In this document: one piece after another, positions 60,702-64,000 of the stretch | Layout: each line of letters starts with the position of its first letter | How positions within the stretch are numbered: the first letter of the stretch is position 1 | Virus record (IMG/VR): IMGVR_UViG_3300032215_000643 | Span: 1 to 64,000 of that record | Reading direction: 5' to 3' (one strand) | DNA: 64,000 bases | Source of the DNA: a virus | Made by a program: the position numbers and the translations under genes | The notes under the pieces: model-generated | What the model was told of the DNA's origin: nothing | What the model saw: the letters and a program-made list of their open reading frames with translations, nothing else | Databases searched by the model: none

Positions 60702-61382
60702 ATGCCAACTATTGCAGGCGCAAATTATCTTTATCAGTTAAGGAATAGTACAACTGCATCAGCAACAATTTCTGGGTATCCGCTAACCGCAAGCGGTAAC
60801 ACCAGCCACTTATCTGACCATCAGTATATAACTTACTTATTAGAGTCACATGATAATATTCTTTCCTCCGCTTCGTTACTGGCAAATAATGGTCTTGCGA
60901 GTGACGCTACAGGATACGTTTCTGGAGCAAAACTTGTTTTTAGTAGTGCCCCTGCTTTAACTTCCTCTAGCCTAACTGCGAACAATGTTCCTGTTAATTT
61001 TGGAGCATGGGTTCCATATGTTCCATCAATTAGTGGATTTAGTGGAGTTTCTTCTTCAGTAGCAAGATATAATCAAATTGGCAAGACAGTTCATTTTGAA
61101 ACAACTTATGCTTTAGGAACAGCCGTTTATTCTGCTGGTAACTGGGCGATTGGATTGCCTACTGCAATGAATAGTTCTTACGCTAATGGTTATCAAACAA
61201 ATGTGAAGGTTATTTACGGTCAGTCTGGAACTATTCAATTAGGCTCAGGCATAATGAGTTCAGGAAGTGTTGTTTTATACACTGCTGGAACTGGTGCTGC
61301 GGTATTAACTTCATCAGCAGCGCCGTTTGCAGGATGGAATAGTGCTTCAATTATTGTTTCAGGTACTTATGAGGCATTATAA
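60702..61382 (+). CDS. Virion / tail-fibre-like structural protein
   Basis: 226 residues. N-terminal helical segment (MPTIAGANYLYQLRNSTTAS), then a C-terminal beta domain with VHFETTYALGTAVY, NWAIGLPTAMNSSYANGYQ and AAPFAGWNSASIIVSGTYEAL, which resembles trimeric fibre-tip or receptor-binding head domains. Preceded by two promoters. Stop overlaps the next ATG. Confidence 0.55.
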   Translation: MPTIAGANYLYQLRNSTTASATISGYPLTASGNTSHLSDHQYITYLLESHDNILSSASLLANNGLASDATGYVSGAKLVFSSAPALTSSSLTANNVPVNFGAWVPYVPSISGFSGVSSSVARYNQIGKTVHFETTYALGTAVYSAGNWAIGLPTAMNSSYANGYQTNVKVIYGQSGTIQLGSGIMSSGSVVLYTAGTGAAVLTSSAAPFAGWNSASIIVSGTYEAL

Positions 61383-61792
61383 TGAATTTTACTGGCGGCA
61401 GTTCTAAAAAACCATTTTATGTAGAATATAATGTGAGTGATTGTCAGGGCGGTTGGGCTGTTCTTAAAGATGGTACTGGTCAAGTAATTGGTTGTCATAA
61501 GACTGAAGAGGAAGCAAATAAGCATATGGAAGGTTTGACTACTCCTATGACTGATATTTTGGGTGATGAGACTAGAGCCGCAAAGTCCCCCCAAGAAGTT
61601 GCTAAAGTTTACGAACCTAGTTCTATCTGGGATGGTGTGTTTTTTCCAGCAAAGGGTGGTACAATGGGTTTAGATGCAGGATCGCAAGATCAAGATGCTA
61701 GGTTTAATTCTACATATAATACGCCGCCACAAAAAGATGGCAAGGAAAGCACTGGTTACGGAAATCGTAGTGCTGGAACTAATTCAAACTAG
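61382..61792 (+). CDS. Hypothetical protein with a 'GWAVLKDGTG' domain
   Basis: 136 residues. 'GGWAVLKDGTGQVIGCHKTE' followed by EEANKHMEGL is a small motif frequent in phage capsid-related and protease proteins (Cys, tGxVxGCHxT, then a helix). The rest is Gly/Asp/Ser/Asn-rich and probably disordered, ending GYGNRSAGTNSN. Position between fibre and endolysin does not reveal its function. Confidence 0.55.
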   Translation: MNFTGGSSKKPFYVEYNVSDCQGGWAVLKDGTGQVIGCHKTEEEANKHMEGLTTPMTDILGDETRAAKSPQEVAKVYEPSSIWDGVFFPAKGGTMGLDAGSQDQDARFNSTYNTPPQKDGKESTGYGNRSAGTNSN

Positions 61793-61801
61793 GAGTTTAT
61801 G

Positions 61802-62677
61802 ATGACAGGAACAACATTGGGTGGATGGCCCGGTATTAAAACAGCAAAAGAGCAGGGCGTCCTTGTTTGGATTACGGTTCCCGGCACTACGAAGAAAGTT
61901 AGATTGCGTAAAGAGGTAGCACCAGTTTTTGCTGCTTTTCTTTCAGAAGTTCATAAGCATGTAATTGATCTTAATAAGGGTCCACTAGATGGATGGGAAT
62001 ATCGAGAAGCACGCACAGGTGCAGGTCTTTCTCAGCACGCCGGGGCGGTTGCGACAGATATGCGTTATGATGTTCTTCTTGCCGATCATAGACGGCACAT
62101 GACACAGACTCAGATTAATACAATGCACGCCTTACTAAATAAGTACACAACAACTAGCGGTAAGCGAGTTTTTGGATGGGGCGGGGATTGGCAAGTTGGC
62201 AAGTTTTGTGATGAAATGCATCTAGAGGCTGTGCAATCATGGTCCCCATACAGCCAAGGTCGCAATGCTACTGTAGCAGATTTCGCTAATGTGCAGAAGA
62301 AACTTCATATTAATTCTAATGGTACGTTTAGTGTTGTTGGTAAGGTTGTTAATCCTGTTGTTAAGCCTGTTCCTGCTGTTGTTGTTAAAAAGCCAGCGAC
62401 ACCACCTTCACCTGTTCCTGTTGCAGTTAAATCAGTCTCTGTAAAAGATTTTATTTTGGGTAAGTCAAGTGGTAGTGTTGTGACTGTTCAGAAGGCTCTT
62501 GCTAAAGAAAAATATTATGGTGGTGCTATTGATGGGGTCTTTGGACCTAACACCCGCGCTGCATATGCTCACTGGCAGAAGGCTTTGGGTTATTCTGGTG
62601 CAGATGCAAATGGTATTCCCGGCTTATCTTCTCTTACTAGTCTAGGTACAAAGTACAAATTTAAGGTTGTTGCATAA
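61802..62677 (+). CDS. Endolysin: M15 D-Ala-D-Ala carboxypeptidase-like plus peptidoglycan-binding domain
   Basis: 291 residues from ATG 61802; AGGAG at 61791-61795 is 6 nt away, better than ATG 61799. The catalytic half has LSQHAGAVATDMRYD (SxHxxGxAxD) near residue 78 and CDEMHLEAV near 140, the zinc site of VanY/M15 peptidases. A linker rich in Val/Pro/Lys precedes a peptidoglycan-binding-1 domain (VVTVQKALAKEKYYGG, DGVFGPNTRAAYAHWQKALG). It cuts the peptide cross-bridges of the cell wall. No signal peptide, so a holin would be needed. Confidence 0.85.
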   Translation: MTGTTLGGWPGIKTAKEQGVLVWITVPGTTKKVRLRKEVAPVFAAFLSEVHKHVIDLNKGPLDGWEYREARTGAGLSQHAGAVATDMRYDVLLADHRRHMTQTQINTMHALLNKYTTTSGKRVFGWGGDWQVGKFCDEMHLEAVQSWSPYSQGRNATVADFANVQKKLHINSNGTFSVVGKVVNPVVKPVPAVVVKKPATPPSPVPVAVKSVSVKDFILGKSSGSVVTVQKALAKEKYYGGAIDGVFGPNTRAAYAHWQKALGYSGADANGIPGLSSLTSLGTKYKFKVVA

Positions 62678-63126
62678 TGGATGAATTAATTAATGAACTA
62701 AAATTATTGCAAGCAAATGTTGTTGCGATGTATGCTCAGTCACATGGGTATCATTGGAATGTTAAGGGTATGTTGTTTAAAGAGTTGCACGCATTTTTTC
62801 TAGAAATTTATGAAGATGTTTATGGTTCGCTTGATCCTATTTCTGAGAATATTAGAAAACTTGGTGGGGATGCTCCGTTTGGCCTTAGCACATGGTCTAA
62901 CAATGCTACATTTGAGGTTAATGAAGATCCTAATCTTTCTCCCGTTCAGATGCTTGGCGAATTGATCGTTGTTAATTCAGTTCTTATAACTCAGTTGAAG
63001 AAAGTTTTTGTTCTCGCTGATACTCAAAATGAGCAGGGTGTTGCTAATTTTATTGCAGAGCGTATTGATCAGCATCAGTTCTGGAATTGGCAGTTGACTG
63101 CTACTTTAAGAACTACATTAGCCTAA
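62677..63126 (+). CDS. Dps-like ferritin-family protein
   Basis: 149 residues, the usual length of Dps. SHGYHWNVKG (His ligands of the inter-subunit ferroxidase site), FKELHAFFLEIYEDV and DPISENIRKLGG correspond to the conserved Dps helices, and ERIDQHQFWNWQLTATL to the C-terminal helix. It would store iron and protect DNA from oxidative damage. Overlaps the endolysin stop by 1 nt. A Dps in the lysis region is unusual. Confidence 0.8.
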   Translation: MDELINELKLLQANVVAMYAQSHGYHWNVKGMLFKELHAFFLEIYEDVYGSLDPISENIRKLGGDAPFGLSTWSNNATFEVNEDPNLSPVQMLGELIVVNSVLITQLKKVFVLADTQNEQGVANFIAERIDQHQFWNWQLTATLRTTLA

Positions 63127-63165
63127 ATGGTTGACTGATAATAGTAAATGGGGTATTCTGGATGA

Positions 63166-63660
63166 ATGACTCCACTTATGCGAGTTATTACTCCCGTCGT
63201 TGCCCTTCTTACGACACTTGTCGTACAGGTACCAATGGCCCAGAGTAGTAATGCAAGTAATGTAGTAGTATCGGCTGGCAGTTCCGTTAAAACTGTTAAA
63301 ACAACACCAACAATCAAAATGATCAGACCGCTTGGACCTACTAAAGGTATCAAGCCTTCTGCATGGACGGGTAAGTATTATTACCCTAAATGGGAATTGG
63401 TTCGCAAATGCATTGTAAAAAGGGAAAGTGAAGGTCAATATAATGTTGTCAGTCACATTTCGTCCAGTGCTGGTGCTTATCAGTTTATCAAATTTTGGAG
63501 GCCCATTTTGGCTAAAAAATTAGGTAAGTCATATTTGGCTTACACTCCAATTAATCATTGGGGCCGCGTTGATCAAGATCACGCTTTTTGGATTGTATGG
63601 AATAATGGAAAGGGAAGAAGCAATTGGGGACCAGCAGGTGCCCGATATAACTGCTTCTAA
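63166..63660 (+). CDS. Secreted lysozyme/Rpf-like protein
   Basis: 164 residues with ATG at 63166 (alternatives 63162 out of frame, 63178 in frame). A signal peptide is likely: RVITPVVALLTTLVVQVPMAQS. The mature half has CIVKRESEGQYN (catalytic Glu candidate), SSAGAYQFIKFW and a final Cys. This is the order of Rpf/transglycosylase-type domains known from Actinobacteria. It would cut glycan strands after export. Complements the M15 endolysin. Alternatively a non-catalytic structural lysozyme-fold protein. Confidence 0.65.
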   Translation: MTPLMRVITPVVALLTTLVVQVPMAQSSNASNVVVSAGSSVKTVKTTPTIKMIRPLGPTKGIKPSAWTGKYYYPKWELVRKCIVKRESEGQYNVVSHISSSAGAYQFIKFWRPILAKKLGKSYLAYTPINHWGRVDQDHAFWIVWNNGKGRSNWGPAGARYNCF

Positions 63661-63662
63661 AA

Positions 63663-63688
63663 AAGGTGGGGGAGAGATCCCCCACCTT
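63663..63688 (+). terminator. Hairpin terminator after the lysis genes
   Basis: Perfect 11-bp stem AAGGTGGGGGA / TCCCCCACCTT with a GAGA loop, followed by CTATTG. Strong stem, poor U-tract; similar in style to 31860-31887. Confidence 0.75.
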
Positions 63689-63707
63689 CTATTGAAATAG
63701 GAGAATT

Positions 63708-64000
63708 ATGTACGAGTATAAAGCAACAGTAGAAAAGATTATTGATGGTGACACGATTGATGTCATGATTGATTTAGGTTTTTATGTTTATAAGGTAGAG
63801 CGAGTTCGTTTAGCAAGAATTAATTGTCCAGAACTTTCGACTCCCGAAGGACAGGTTTCTAAGCAATTTGTTATTGATTATCTGGCACAGAAGCAGGTAA
63901 CCATTAAGACACAAAAGAATATTTATGATAAATATGGTCGTTGGATTGCTGATGTTTTTGTTGCTGATCAATGTCTTAATGACATTCTTCTAGAAAAGAA
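63708..64000 (+). CDS. Thermonuclease-like (SNase) protein, cut by the right edge
   Basis: At least 97 residues, truncated at the window end. AGGAG is 5 nt before the ATG. VEKIIDGDTIDVMI (DGDTI), VRLARINCPELSTPEGQ and DKYGRWIADVFV are the staphylococcal-nuclease family motifs in order, including the metal-binding Asp and the catalytic Arg and Glu region. Calcium-dependent cleavage of DNA or RNA; no signal peptide, so an intracellular role such as host DNA degradation is plausible. Confidence 0.8.
   Translation, partial: MYEYKATVEKIIDGDTIDVMIDLGFYVYKVERVRLARINCPELSTPEGQVSKQFVIDYLAQKQVTIKTQKNIYDKYGRWIADVFVADQCLNDILLEK

Overview
This window is part of the genome of a tailed double-stranded DNA phage. 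It contains tail, tail-fibre, replication, recombination, lysis and terminase genes. Every gene I accept lies on the + strand, packed with 1-30 nt overlaps or very short gaps. There is no host housekeeping block, no integrase and no repressor that I recognise. The DNA is AT-rich, and many genes start with GTG or TTG. A tape measure protein of at least 1,941 residues and the absence of sheath or baseplate-wedge genes suggest a long non-contractile (siphovirus-like) tail. The host is uncertain. A secreted Rpf/lysozyme-like protein, an M15 endolysin with a peptidoglycan-binding domain, and two likely leaderless genes would fit a low-GC actinobacterium; this is inference. Portal, protease and capsid genes are not in the window, and both ends cut through genes.

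Layout. 1-27 kb: tape measure, minor tail proteins, a 2,027-residue repeat-built fibre, several smaller fibre or adhesin genes, then HNH, metallophosphoesterase and holin-like genes. 27.3-31.9 kb: DNA-binding proteins, DnaB-type helicase, DnaG-type primase and a probable single-strand DNA-binding protein, ending in a strong hairpin. 31.9-39.5 kb: a C-family DNA polymerase, a MazG-like hydrolase, RecA, two different Holliday-junction-resolvase-like nucleases and a Cas4/RecB-like nuclease. 39.5-53.9 kb: an unbroken run of 19 sugar-nucleotide, glycosyltransferase, methyltransferase and related genes. It includes a GDP-L-fucose pair (Gmd and Fcl), GT10- and GT11-type fucosyltransferases, and a tandem triplet of GT2-like genes. 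53.9-58.1 kb: an IMPDH/GMP-reductase family enzyme, small zinc-ribbon and unknown proteins, and both terminase subunits. 58.1-64 kb: tRNA-Ile(UAU), an unexplained structured RNA element, a second copy of a tail-fibre module, endolysin, a Dps-like ferritin, a secreted lysozyme-like protein and a truncated thermonuclease.

How it fits together. The polymerase, helicase, primase, SSB and RecA/resolvase genes form a largely self-sufficient replication and recombination set. The sugar island, with the nearby purine enzyme, could supply GDP-fucose and other sugars to a phage-specific glycan. No lipid-carrier transferase, flippase or polymerase is visible, so a cytoplasmic acceptor such as virion proteins is the simpler guess. 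Transcription probably starts at extended -10 promoters (TGNTATAAT or TGTTATACT) in most of the longer gaps between genes. Two of them are embedded in a 36-nt direct repeat that follows both copies of a duplicated two-gene tail-fibre module. No stretch over 300 bases lacks a gene. The longest, 58095-58332, holds the tRNA, the structured RNA and a promoter.
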